The translations under genes were made by a program, and so were the position numbers. From Cellvibrionaceae bacterium (GTDB lineage Bacteria > Pseudomonadota > Gammaproteobacteria > Pseudomonadales > Cellvibrionaceae), in the NCBI GenBank assembly GCA_027012915.1, contig JALUYN010000288.1, positions 1 to 13,680 of the forward strand: a stretch of 13,680 nucleotides of DNA, written 5' to 3'. Positions 1 through 6,749 of the stretch are shown one piece after another. The notes below the pieces were generated by a model. The model was not told where the DNA came from. It saw nothing but the letters and a program-made list of their open reading frames with translations, and did not search any database. Each line of letters opens with the position of its first letter. Position 1 is the stretch's first letter.

Positions 1-366
1 TTCAATAATGGCGCCGACAATCAGCGTATCCACCAGATTCTCCCGCTGCTCCTTGCGGATATGCCGCGCCATACTGGACGCGTAGCGACTGGCCTTTAGC
101 GCCCGATACTCCAGGCCACGCTTCTTAAGAATTTTCAGTACCTGCTCAAAGTGCACCAGTTCTTCGCGGGCCAGACGGCTCATCTTATTGAGCAAGTCGA
201 GCTTGGTGGGGTTTTTCGCCATAAGGGTCATGGCCGATTGCGCCGCCTTCATTTCGTTGGCCGCATGGTCCACTAGAATAGTCTCCAGATTGTTCAATGC
301 CTCTGCAATCCAGGCCTCGGGAGTCCGGCATTTAAGAAACTTCAAAATCGGAGAAATATCGACCAT
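1..366 (-). CDS. miaE: tRNA-(ms2io6A)-hydroxylase MiaE, 5' part, cut by window edge
   Basis: The first 122 residues of a MiaE-type diiron oxygenase are visible; the C-terminal part lies left of the window. MiaE hydroxylates the isopentenyl group of 2-methylthio-N6-isopentenyladenosine at position 37 of tRNAs that read UNN codons. What shows it: an all-helical ferritin-like start, a likely first carboxylate ligand (E38 in the HAANEMKAA helix), the E69-x-x-H72 iron-binding motif in REELVHFEQV, the family-typical stretch GLEYRALKASRYA, and the LVDTLIVGAIIE helix, whose E122 is the next ligand and the last residue before the edge. The ATG at 364-366 is chosen because homologous proteins start with a similar helix; a purine-rich GGCGGTGG stands upstream. 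The gene appears monocistronic, transcribed away from the 73-residue ORF. The family call rests on recalled motifs and is fairly secure. Confidence 0.9.
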   Translation of the reverse strand, partial: MVDISPILKFLKCRTPEAWIAEALNNLETILVDHAANEMKAAQSAMTLMAKNPTKLDLLNKMSRLAREELVHFEQVLKILKKRGLEYRALKASRYASSMARHIRKEQRENLVDTLIVGAIIE

Positions 367-408
367 TTACCACCGCCATCGCGTCTTTGATATGGGAAAA
401 CGGGCGCC

Positions 409-414
409 ATTATA
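409..414 (-). promoter_or_regulatory. Candidate -10 box for miaE
   Basis: On the minus strand these bases read TATAAT, a perfect sigma70 -10 hexamer, 43 nt ahead of the miaE start codon. The position 17 nt further upstream holds no good TTGACA match, and no TG extension is present, so it is a partial promoter prediction. Confidence 0.4.
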
Positions 415-530
415 CCTGCCAACCTACCAAACGCACGCCGCTCATAGTCTATGACTGATTTGAATCAACAAAACCTTGGCGTAATTTCCTATACACTGGC
501 GCTTTTATCGTTCAAAAGAGGAGCCTCGAC

Positions 531-752
531 ATGGCAGGAGAATACCAGGTGGCGCAAAAAGCCGTAGAACAAGCTATGGAAGAAGCCAACGCCAGCACCA
601 AAATGAGTGAAGATGCCATGTGTCTGGCGCTGTTTTCAGAGTTGGTGGGCCGTATGGCAAAAACTAACAGCAAACAGCAGATGACTGATCTGCTCCACTT
701 TCAGCTGGAGTCGCTTGGCAACGATGAGCACGTAATCACCCGAGGCTGCTAA
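531..752 (+). CDS. Small protein of unknown function (73 aa)
   Basis: I do not recognise this protein. It is a soluble, mostly helical 73-residue product with an acidic, alanine- and glutamate-rich N-terminal helix (about residues 4-22), a second hydrophobic helix with CLALFSELVG around residues 31-40, and a third with MTDLLHFQLESLG around 51-63. It has two cysteines, C31 and the very last residue C73. There is no signal peptide or membrane segment. Expression is supported by an excellent Shine-Dalgarno, AGAGGAG at 517-523, seven bases before the ATG. It lies divergent from miaE and 372 bases ahead of acnB, so it is probably its own transcription unit. Codon use resembles that of real genes here. 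A TATACA-like -10 sits at 490-495 but lacks a convincing -35. Confidence 0.7.
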   Translation: MAGEYQVAQKAVEQAMEEANASTKMSEDAMCLALFSELVGRMAKTNSKQQMTDLLHFQLESLGNDEHVITRGC

Positions 753-981
753 TCTCAACGGCCTTGCTCTACAGACCAACCCCAACAGACCAAGGTCTAG
801 TTTCACTGTAATAATTCGCTGCTACTCTTATGGAGACCTGCGCAAGGCACTCCGTATTCGAACTGGTAAATCAGCAGACAGCTCCGTATGGCGCTCAGAG
901 AGAATAGATATCAAATATAGCGATTTTGAACACTATTCGCTCAGCAAATAACGATTATAAGTCGCTGATTTTAAAGCCAAC
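753..981. other. Intergenic stretch upstream of the acnB promoter, no gene seen
   Basis: This AT-leaning stretch holds no ORF with a ribosome binding site and no tRNA-like fold that I can see. Two copies of CAGACCAA occur at 772-779 and 786-793, and a very short inverted repeat (AGACC/GGTCT) lies at 787-798, but no T-run follows it. It may carry upstream activator sites for acnB; none could be recognised by eye. Confidence 0.5.
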
Positions 982-1010
982 TTAACTCAGAGTGCGTGAT
1001 CGGGTACAAT
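982..1010 (+). promoter_or_regulatory. Predicted sigma70 promoter of acnB
   Basis: TTAACT at 982-987 (4 of 6 to the -35 consensus) and TACAAT at 1005-1010 (5 of 6 to the -10 consensus) are separated by exactly 17 bases. Transcription would start near 1017, giving a leader of about 108 nt before the acnB ATG at 1125. Confidence 0.6.
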
Positions 1011-1021
1011 ACGCACCCGCT

Positions 1022-1100
1022 AAAAAGCCGTGTTAGACGCTTTTTGTCATCGGTGTGGGCCACCGATAGCCTCGATTTTCAGAGATCCTGGTAGATCGAG
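1022..1100 (+). promoter_or_regulatory. acnB leader with three consecutive hairpins
   Basis: Three hairpins follow one another between the predicted transcription start and the start codon. The first is AAAAAGC (1022-1028) with GCTTTTT (1039-1045), a perfect 7-bp stem. The second is ATCGGTG (1049-1055) with CACCGAT (1061-1067), a perfect 7-bp stem and 5-nt loop. The third is CTCGAT (1071-1076) with ATCGAG (1095-1100), extendable by two inner pairs, with a 14-nt loop once extended. The Shine-Dalgarno AGAGGA at 1113-1118 lies outside all three. The first hairpin resembles a weak terminator because its 3' arm ends in five Ts. A post-transcriptional control role is inferred; I do not match it to a known riboswitch class. 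Confidence 0.5.
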
Positions 1101-1124
1101 TAACCCAATAACAGAGGATTAAGA

Positions 1125-3920
1125 ATGAGCTTATATTCAGAATATATGGATGAAATCGCAACTCGTGAGAAAGAGTTAGGTCTGCATCCAAAGCCAATCG
1201 ATAGCGCCGAGCTGCTGTCCGAGATTATTGCCCAGATCAAAGATACGGGTAATGCCAACCGCGAAGACTCTCTGAAGTTCTTTATCTACAACACTCTGCC
1301 AGGTACTACACCTGCTGCTGGTGTTAAAGCTCAGTTCCTGAAAGACATTGCCTTGGGTAACGAAACCGTTGCAGAGATCTCTGCCGAATTCGCTCTGGAG
1401 CAACTGTCTCACATGAAAGGTGGCCCTTCTGTTGAAGCTCTGCTGGACATCGCTCTGTCTGACGATGCTCAAGCCGCTGCTGCCGGCGAAGTTCTGAAGT
1501 CTCAGGTATTCCTGTACGACGCTGACACCGCCCGCCTGGCTGACGCCTTCAAAGCTGGCAACGCCATTGCTAAAGATATTCTGGAAAGCTACTCCAAAGC
1601 TGAGTTCTTCACCAAGCTGGACGACATCCCTGAGAAGATTAAGGTAATTACCTATATCGCTGCTGAGGGTGATATCTCTACTGATTTGCTGTCTCCAGGC
1701 AACCAGTCTCACTCCCGTGCCGACCGTGAATTGCACGGCCAGTGCATGATCACCCCTGAAGCTCAGCAAGAAATCAAGAAAATGGGTGAAGACAACCCTG
1801 ACGCTAAAGTAATGCTGATCGCTGAGAAAGGCACCATGGGCGTAGGTTCTTCCCGTATGTCCGGTGTTAACAACGTTGCTCTGTGGGCCGGTGAGAAAAC
1901 CTCTCCTTACATTCCGTTCATCAACAACCGCCCTGTAGTCGCGGGTACTAACGGTATCGCACCTATCTTCCTGACCACTGTTGGCGTAACCGGCGGTATT
2001 GGTCTGGACCTGAAAAACTGGGTACAGAAAAAAGACGAAAACGGCGAAATCGTACGTGACGCAAACGGTGATCCAGTACTGGAAGAAGCATACTCTGTTA
2101 AGACCGGTACCGTTCTGACCATCGACACCAAAGCCAAGAAGCTGCTCGACAGCGAAGGCAATGTACTGGTTGACGTAGCCTCTGCTTTCACTCCACAAAA
2201 AGTGGAATTCATGAAAGCTGGCGGTTCTTACGCAGTAACCTTCGGTAAGAAAATCCAGACTTTCGCTGCTGAAACTCTGGGCGTTGAAGCTCCGGTTGTT
2301 TACGCTGCATCTAAAGAAATCTCTAACGAAGGCCAGGGCCTGACTGCTGTTGAAAAGATCTTCAACCGCAACGCTGTAGGCGTTACTTCCAAGACCCCTC
2401 TGCACACCGGTTCTGACGTTCGCGTTAAAGTGAACATTGTCGGCTCTCAGGACACCACTGGTCCTATGACCTGTCAGGAACTGGAAGCCATGGCGGCTTC
2501 TACTATTTCTCCTGATGTTGATGGTGCTTTCCAGTCTGGTTGTCACACCGCGTCTGTATGGGACAACAAAGCCAAGGCCAACACACCTAAACTGATGGCG
2601 TTTATGAACGCATTCGGTGTAATTACTGCTCGCGATCCTAAGGGTGTTTATCACTCCATGACCGACGTAATTCACAAGGTACTGAACGACATTACTGTTG
2701 ACGATCGCGCGATCATCATCGGTGGTGACTCCCACACCCGTATGTCCAAAGGCGTAGCCTTCGGTGCCGACTCCGGTACTGTTGCTATCGCTCTCGCTAC
2801 TGGTGAAGCGGCCATGCCAATCCCTGAGTCTGTGAAGGTAACCTTCAAAGGCAACATGAAGCCGCACATGGACTTCCGTGACATCGTACACGCTACTCAG
2901 GCGCAGATGCTGAAGCAATTCAACGGCGAAAACGTCTTCCAGGGTCGTGTAATCGAAGTACAAATCGGTACCCTGCTGGCTGACCAGGCCTTTACCTTCA
3001 CCGACTGGACTGCAGAAATGAAAGCGAAAGCTTCTATCTGTATTTCTACCGATGAAACTCTGATCGCCTCTCTGGAGCTGGCCAAGTCTCGCATTCAGAT
3101 CATGATCGAAAAAGGCATGGATAACAGCGCCAACATGCTGCAAGGCCTGATCGATCTGGCCGACAAGCGTATCGCTGAAGTTAAATCTGGCGAAGCCCCT
3201 GCTCTGGCTCCCGACGACAACGCCAAGTACTACGCCGAGCTGGTTGTGGATCTGGATGCTATCGACGAGCCAATGATTGCTGATCCGGATGTAAACAACG
3301 AAGACGTCTCCAAGCGTTACACCCACGACGTGATCCGTCCTACCTCTTATTACAATGGTCGTCAGGTTGATCTGGGTTTCGTAGGTTCCTGTATGGTTCA
3401 CAAAGGCGATATGCAAATCATCGCCGCCATGCTGCGCAACCTTGAGAAGAAAGGCCCAATTACTTTCAAGGCACCGCTGGTCGTTGCACCGCCAACCTAC
3501 AACATCGTTGACGAGCTGAAAGCCGAAGGCGACTGGGATATCCTGTCAAAATACGCCGGTTTCACTTTCGACGATAACAACCCTAAGGAAGCAGCTCGCA
3601 CCAAGTACGAAAACATCATGTACCTGGAGCGCCCCGGATGTAACCTGTGTATGGGCAACCAGGAAAAAGCCGAGCCCGGTGACACCGTTCTGGCCACCTC
3701 TACCCGCCTGTTCCAGGGCCGTGTTGTAGAAGACAGTGCCGAGAAGAAAGGTGAATCCCTGCTGGGTTCCACCCCGATGGTGGTTCTGTCCTGTATCCTG
3801 GGTCGCTTCCCGACTCTGGAAGAGTACAAAGAGGCCGTTGATGGTATTAACCTGACTTCTTTTGTGCCTCCTTCAGAAGATCTGGCCGTTGAAGCTCAGC
3901 CTATCAAGATTGTTGGCTAA
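1125..3920 (+). CDS. acnB: Aconitate hydratase B (2-methylisocitrate dehydratase), long form
   Basis: This is the TCA cycle aconitase B, a cytoplasmic [4Fe-4S] enzyme that interconverts citrate and isocitrate via cis-aconitate; AcnB enzymes often also hydrate 2-methyl-cis-aconitate. Domain order is the AcnB type: N-terminal HEAT-like helices (about 1-170), the swivel domain with GVGSSR at 239-244, then the catalytic domains with QDTTGPM near 442, C473-H474 in SGCHTAS, and GGDSHTR at 533-539. The cluster cysteines are C756 (GSCMVHKG) and C839/C842 (PGCNLCMGNQ). It is 931 residues against about 865 for the E. coli enzyme. From memory the wording (LHPKPIDSAELLSEIIAQIKD, IYNTLPGTT) resembles the long form of Bacteroidota more than the enterobacterial one. 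The start has AGAGGA six bases upstream. Codon use is strongly biased to GCT, TCT, GTT and CTG, as expected for high expression. Confidence 0.97.
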   Translation: MSLYSEYMDEIATREKELGLHPKPIDSAELLSEIIAQIKDTGNANREDSLKFFIYNTLPGTTPAAGVKAQFLKDIALGNETVAEISAEFALEQLSHMKGGPSVEALLDIALSDDAQAAAAGEVLKSQVFLYDADTARLADAFKAGNAIAKDILESYSKAEFFTKLDDIPEKIKVITYIAAEGDISTDLLSPGNQSHSRADRELHGQCMITPEAQQEIKKMGEDNPDAKVMLIAEKGTMGVGSSRMSGVNNVALWAGEKTSPYIPFINNRPVVAGTNGIAPIFLTTVGVTGGIGLDLKNWVQKKDENGEIVRDANGDPVLEEAYSVKTGTVLTIDTKAKKLLDSEGNVLVDVASAFTPQKVEFMKAGGSYAVTFGKKIQTFAAETLGVEAPVVYAASKEISNEGQGLTAVEKIFNRNAVGVTSKTPLHTGSDVRVKVNIVGSQDTTGPMTCQELEAMAASTISPDVDGAFQSGCHTASVWDNKAKANTPKLMAFMNAFGVITARDPKGVYHSMTDVIHKVLNDITVDDRAIIIGGDSHTRMSKGVAFGADSGTVAIALATGEAAMPIPESVKVTFKGNMKPHMDFRDIVHATQAQMLKQFNGENVFQGRVIEVQIGTLLADQAFTFTDWTAEMKAKASICISTDETLIASLELAKSRIQIMIEKGMDNSANMLQGLIDLADKRIAEVKSGEAPALAPDDNAKYYAELVVDLDAIDEPMIADPDVNNEDVSKRYTHDVIRPTSYYNGRQVDLGFVGSCMVHKGDMQIIAAMLRNLEKKGPITFKAPLVVAPPTYNIVDELKAEGDWDILSKYAGFTFDDNNPKEAARTKYENIMYLERPGCNLCMGNQEKAEPGDTVLATSTRLFQGRVVEDSAEKKGESLLGSTPMVVLSCILGRFPTLEEYKEAVDGINLTSFVPPSEDLAVEAQPIKIVG

Positions 3921-3954
3921 TCCAGTTTACAAACTGATAGCGCGTTAATGCTCA

Positions 3955-3985
3955 GAGTCGTTTAACCCTCGCGGTTATACGGCTC
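3955..3985 (+). promoter_or_regulatory. Imperfect hairpin in the acnB trailer
   Basis: A 13-position stem (3955-3967 with 3973-3985) closes on the 5-nt loop CTCGC. Twelve positions pair, one of them as G-U, and there is a single T-T mismatch (3962/3978). It abuts the terminator hairpin without a gap. E. coli AcnB is known to bind the trailer of its own mRNA; whether this element has that role here is inference. It shows no canonical CAGUGN iron-responsive loop. Confidence 0.5.
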
Positions 3986-4023
3986 AAAAAAGCCCCACCA
4001 CTGAAAGGTCGTGGGGCTTTTTT
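3986..4023 (+). terminator. Strong rho-independent terminator of acnB
   Basis: A perfect 13-bp stem pairs 3986-3998 (AAAAAAGCCCCAC) with 4011-4023 (GTGGGGCTTTTTT) around a 12-nt loop, and the 3' arm ends in six Ts. The matching A-run on the left means it could also work for minus-strand transcripts, though no minus-strand gene reads into it here. Confidence 0.93.
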
Positions 4024-4266
4024 GTGGGCACAGGTAATATGAATTGTTCATTGAGTATATTTCTACGGCTCTCTACCATAGGCAGCTGGCTTGGTAGTAA
4101 CCAGCAATGCAAAAGATTGCAGCTGAAGTCAGCCCATAGCCAACACAAAATCACACGTTCGTTTCGACATAATCTGTTAAGTCTTACGGAAGTTCAGAGT
4201 CGGCTGCAGTGACGGGGCCCAGCAGACAGACAGCGGATAGAATGACTCCTTCAAAAGGAATACCTC
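4024..4266. other. Intergenic stretch between acnB terminator and GFA gene
   Basis: No credible gene is present. A few short inverted repeats occur, such as CTACCA/TGGTAG (4073-4078 and 4092-4097) and GCAAT/ATTGC (4104-4108 and 4116-4120), none followed by a T-run. At 4247-4259 TCCTT-CAA-AAGGA forms a small hairpin that would hide the ribosome binding site of the next gene. No clear promoter pair could be picked by eye. Confidence 0.4.
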
Positions 4267-4665
4267 ATGATACAAGGAAGCTGCCTCTGCGAAGGCGTTA
4301 AATACCGGTACACCAAAGCCATCGATGAAGTGGCCATCTGTCACTGCAATCAATGTAAAAGAGCTCAAGGAACGCCTTTTGCTGTTAATGCGCCAATTCA
4401 CGCTGCAGACTTTAGCTTCACTGAGGGTGCAGAATTGATCAGGGAGTTTTTCTCCAGCCCGGAGAAAAAGCGGGTATTTTGCAGTGTTTGCGCTAGCCCC
4501 CTGTATAGCCAGCGCACGGACATGCCGGATACTATTCGCCTGCGTTTGGGTACTGTCACTGAAGGCGACATCCCAGAACCCAACTACGAAATTTACTGTG
4601 ACTCAAAGTCAGAATGGTTTTGTGAAAGTGACGAACGCCCTGCGTACAATCAGAACAAGTCCTGA
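4267..4665 (+). CDS. GFA/CENP-V family zinc-binding protein
   Basis: A 132-residue single-domain protein of the glutathione-dependent formaldehyde-activating (GFA, CENP-V/GFA) fold. All seven zinc-ligand cysteines of the family are present in the right order: C6 and C8 (SCLCEG), C25, C27 and C30 (CHCNQCKRAQG), and C72 and C75 (FCSVCASPL). The family includes Paracoccus Gfa, proposed to speed up adduct formation between glutathione and formaldehyde, but most bacterial members have no known substrate, so only the fold is claimed. The start ATG follows AAAAGGAA (4253-4260) by six bases. It is transcribed alone and its stop lies 11 bases from the stop of the convergent 118-residue gene, with no terminator hairpin between them. 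Confidence 0.9.
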   Translation: MIQGSCLCEGVKYRYTKAIDEVAICHCNQCKRAQGTPFAVNAPIHAADFSFTEGAELIREFFSSPEKKRVFCSVCASPLYSQRTDMPDTIRLRLGTVTEGDIPEPNYEIYCDSKSEWFCESDERPAYNQNKS

Positions 4666-4676
4666 CCCAATATGGC

Positions 4677-5033
4677 TTACATCAGACCGATATAGTTCGC
4701 CACTTCGAACGCGTCTGGCTTGCCTTCTTCGTTGCCGAAGTAACAAATATCTTCCTGACGATCACCGTCGTAGACGCCCAGCACAAAATCACATTTATGA
4801 CGGCGGGCCAGCTCGTAGAGAAAGCTCAACGGTTCTTTTAAGTGAGCGCGCTTGCGCACCTGAATATTGATACCGATACGGCGGTACTCGCCCTCCTCGT
4901 CTTTGTCGGCGAGCAAGTGAGCTCCGGTGTCTTTTTCCTCAACCCAGGAGCGAATCTCGGCTTCCAAATCGGCTGCGATATCCTGCAGTTCGTCGGCCTC
5001 GGCCTGCATATACACGTTAAACATGACTTTCAT
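4677..5033 (-). CDS. Hypothetical protein (118 aa), paired with a carboxylesterase gene
   Basis: I do not recognise this small soluble protein. It is acidic, without signal peptide or membrane helix. It starts with a beta strand (MKVMFNVYMQA), followed by a charged helix (about 11-34), a positively charged segment (RRIGINIQVRKRAHLKEP), a helix SFLYELARRHKCDF, and a conserved-looking acidic end with FVLGVYDGDRQEDICYFGNEEGKPD. The pattern suggests a compact alpha/beta domain. It begins 50 bases after the stop of the upstream carboxylesterase on the same strand, so the two may be cotranscribed. No strong Shine-Dalgarno precedes either ATG (M1 at 5031-5033, M4 at 5022-5024), so the exact start is uncertain. 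A TAGAAT -10-like box lies at 5071-5076 on the minus strand without a good -35. Confidence 0.7.
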   Translation of the reverse strand: MKVMFNVYMQAEADELQDIAADLEAEIRSWVEEKDTGAHLLADKDEEGEYRRIGINIQVRKRAHLKEPLSFLYELARRHKCDFVLGVYDGDRQEDICYFGNEEGKPDAFEVANYIGLM

Positions 5034-5083
5034 AGTGGGGCTATCGCTCTGGGCTGTGAGAAAGAGGCGCTATTCTACCGGTT

Positions 5084-5758
5084 TTACCTGCTGGCACCAG
5101 CGTTAAGGGTGGACGTTAACCAGCCAGCAATATCCCGTATCTGCGGCAGACAAACCTCGTGTTCCATGGCGTAGGTTTTGTATTCGGGAGCGAAGGCTTT
5201 GTCTTGCAGCTGTTTGATGGCACGCTGCCCCAGAAGCTCGGGTACCACGGGGTCGTGAACGCCGTGGGACACAAATATCGGCAGCGATTGATTCACCGGA
5301 TTCACCGCAATACTGTCCGCGGTGGCAAAGTAAGTAGACAGAGTTATCAAGCCAGACAGTGGTTTGGTGTAGCTCAGCGCCGCCTGATAGGCCACCGCCC
5401 CGCCCTGGGAGAAACCGGCGACGATAATATTTTCACTGCTGATACCCCGCTCGATCTCTCGGTCGATCAGGTCGTGCACTGCGTTAGCAGATTGCAGAAT
5501 CTGCGCTTCGTCGATCTTGCGATCAATATCCATGCTCAAAATATCGTACCAGGCGGGCATCACCATGCCGCCATTGATGGTTACTGGACGCGCTGGTGCA
5601 TGAGGAAAGATAAAGCGCACCGCAAGATGCTCTGGCAACATGAGCTCGGGAACAATAGGGACAAAGTCGTCGCCACTGGCACCGAGGCCATGCAACCAGA
5701 TGACCGCGTGGGTGGCTGGAGATTCAGGTTCAATCTCAACGCAAGGTAAATAAGTCAT
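5084..5758 (-). CDS. Carboxylesterase/acyl-protein thioesterase-like alpha/beta hydrolase (EstB type)
   Basis: A 224-residue cytoplasmic serine hydrolase of the Abhydrolase_2 family (phospholipase/carboxylesterase, as in Pseudomonas EstB). The catalytic triad can be placed: S117 in the nucleophile elbow GFSQGG (115-120), D169 in SHGVHDPVVP, and H200 in YAMEHEVC. The oxyanion-hole motif WLHGLGASGDDF is at 21-32, and PHAPARPVTINGG (52-64) and MPAWYDI (67-73) are family signatures. Members hydrolyse short-chain esters; the natural substrate is unknown. No signal peptide is seen. The ATG at 5756-5758 has GAAGAG about seven bases upstream. It is divergent from the methyltransferase gene and is probably first in an operon with the 118-residue gene. 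Length is normal for the family. Confidence 0.93.
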   Translation of the reverse strand: MTYLPCVEIEPESPATHAVIWLHGLGASGDDFVPIVPELMLPEHLAVRFIFPHAPARPVTINGGMVMPAWYDILSMDIDRKIDEAQILQSANAVHDLIDREIERGISSENIIVAGFSQGGAVAYQAALSYTKPLSGLITLSTYFATADSIAVNPVNQSLPIFVSHGVHDPVVPELLGQRAIKQLQDKAFAPEYKTYAMEHEVCLPQIRDIAGWLTSTLNAGASR

Positions 5759-5782
5759 GGTTTCTCTTCATCAAAATGACAC

Positions 5783-5811
5783 TTGCGTGCAGAATACCAG
5801 AGATAGATAAC
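5783..5811 (+). promoter_or_regulatory. Weak promoter candidate for the methyltransferase gene
   Basis: TTGCGT (5783-5788) and GATAAC (5806-5811) are 17 bases apart, with 3 of 6 and 4 of 6 consensus matches. It lies in the divergent gap and would start transcription about 45 bases ahead of the favoured ATG at 5865. Confidence 0.25.
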
Positions 5812-5864
5812 GCACTTAACCATTCCCGTGAATGCGCACAGAATTTCCCGCAGGACACTTCTAT

Positions 5865-6587
5865 ATGAGCTTATTATTCGAAGAAATCGACAGCCAGTCA
5901 TCCAACCTGGGAGAAATTTCCCTGCGCAGAAGGCGCATTCCGGTGTTTGGCGACAAGGATATTTACGAAGTTAAGCTCGGCGATGAATTTCTCATGTCCA
6001 GCATGTTTGTCGAGGCCGAAGAAGCGTTATCGCGATTCGGGCTGGCCAAGGTATCGGGCGAGAATCTCAGCGTCGTTGTCGGCGGTTTGGGACTTGGTTA
6101 TACCGCAGTTGAAGCTTTGAAGGACCAGAGAATTTCCGAACTATTGGTAGTCGACGCGCTCGATACCGTGATCGGTTGGCATAAGAATGAGCAGGTACCA
6201 CTGGGCAAAGTTTTGAACGCGGACTGCCGTAACCGCTATATTCACGGCAGCTTTTTTTACTTGGCCACTGCCCCAGATACCGGTTTCGATCCGCAGCAGC
6301 TCGGCAAAAAGTTCGATGCCATTTTGTTGGATATCGATCACTCCCCGACGGAGTATCTCAACCCAGAAAACGCGGGTTTCTATACCACGGAAAACCTGAC
6401 CCTGATGGCACAACAGTTAAAAGACAATGGCGTATTTGCCATGTGGTCACAAAACCTGCCGGAGCCGGATTTTGAGGCACTTCTGGGAACGGTATTCGCC
6501 AGTGTCGAATCCCACATTGTTTCGTTTTATAACCCTTTCCAGAATTGCGAGTCCACTAACTCCGTGTATGTCTGCATTAAACAGTGA
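5865..6587 (+). CDS. Spermidine synthase-like SAM-dependent methyltransferase-fold protein
   Basis: A 240-residue class I Rossmann protein of the spermidine/spermine synthase-like group. Motif I is GGLGLG at 73-78, the acidic residue closing strand 2 is D97 (LLVVDAL), and the strand-4 motif is FDAILLDIDHSP at 150-161. It opens with a beta-rich segment (LGEISLRRRR, IYEVKLGDEFLMSS) as spermidine synthases do. The aspartates that hold the polyamine in true SpeE are not clearly recognisable, so substrate is unknown and polyamine synthesis should not be assumed. The reading frame opens earlier, at 5832, but that ATG has no ribosome binding site; the ATG at 5865 has CAGGA at 5851-5855 and gives the N-terminus MSLLFEEID typical of close relatives. 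It stands alone, divergent from the carboxylesterase. Confidence 0.85.
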   Translation: MSLLFEEIDSQSSNLGEISLRRRRIPVFGDKDIYEVKLGDEFLMSSMFVEAEEALSRFGLAKVSGENLSVVVGGLGLGYTAVEALKDQRISELLVVDALDTVIGWHKNEQVPLGKVLNADCRNRYIHGSFFYLATAPDTGFDPQQLGKKFDAILLDIDHSPTEYLNPENAGFYTTENLTLMAQQLKDNGVFAMWSQNLPEPDFEALLGTVFASVESHIVSFYNPFQNCESTNSVYVCIKQ

Positions 6588-6606
6588 TAGTGGATCGATC
6601 AGTTCG

Positions 6607-6661
6607 CATCCCGGGAAAGCGAGAGTTCATTGCACGCTGTCATCCCGGCGAAAGCCGGGAT
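6607..6661. repeat. REP-like palindrome with a degenerate neighbouring copy
   Basis: ATCCCGGC (6642-6649) and GCCGGGAT (6654-6661) form a perfect 8-bp GC-rich stem closed by a GAAA tetraloop, inside the context TGTCATCCCGGCGAAAGCC. This matches the widespread intergenic palindrome type (GTCATnCCnGC..) that is dispersed in many proteobacterial genomes. A partial copy, CATCCCGGGAAAGC at 6607-6620, lies just upstream and has lost a base. The element sits between two convergent genes and has no T-run, so it is not a standard terminator but may limit read-through or protect 3' ends. Confidence 0.7.
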
Positions 6662-6749
6662 TCAGAGGACGCTATGCTTTTGAAAAATCGATTCAGCCCC
6701 TTGCCGAAACGACAAGATTTGCGACTCAGGAGCCAGCGAAAAGCTTTGA

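Noticed and set aside
188..454. An 88-codon plus-strand frame at the left end
   Set aside because: It mostly overlaps miaE antisense, and its sequence shows no protein features, whereas the minus-strand product has diiron motifs.
845..875. TTCGAACTGG resembling a tRNA T-loop
   Set aside because: No acceptor, anticodon or D-arm can be folded around it.
829..906. A 25-codon ORF ahead of acnB
   Set aside because: No ribosome binding site and no conserved feature; length is expected by chance.
944..960. AT-rich AATAACGATTATAAG stretch resembling a Fur box upstream of acnB
   Set aside because: The match to the 19-bp consensus is too poor to claim without a scoring matrix.
1176..3416. A 746-codon open frame antisense to acnB
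   Set aside because: It is wholly inside acnB, resembles no protein family, and is explained by the strong codon bias of acnB, which removes stop codons from one antisense frame.
4484..4870. A 128-codon frame spanning the GFA gene end and the 118-residue gene
   Set aside because: It overlaps two better supported genes and has no coding signature or ribosome binding site.
5159..5749. A 196-codon plus-strand frame opposite the EstB-type esterase
   Set aside because: The opposite strand encodes a full esterase with its triad; this frame shows no domain.
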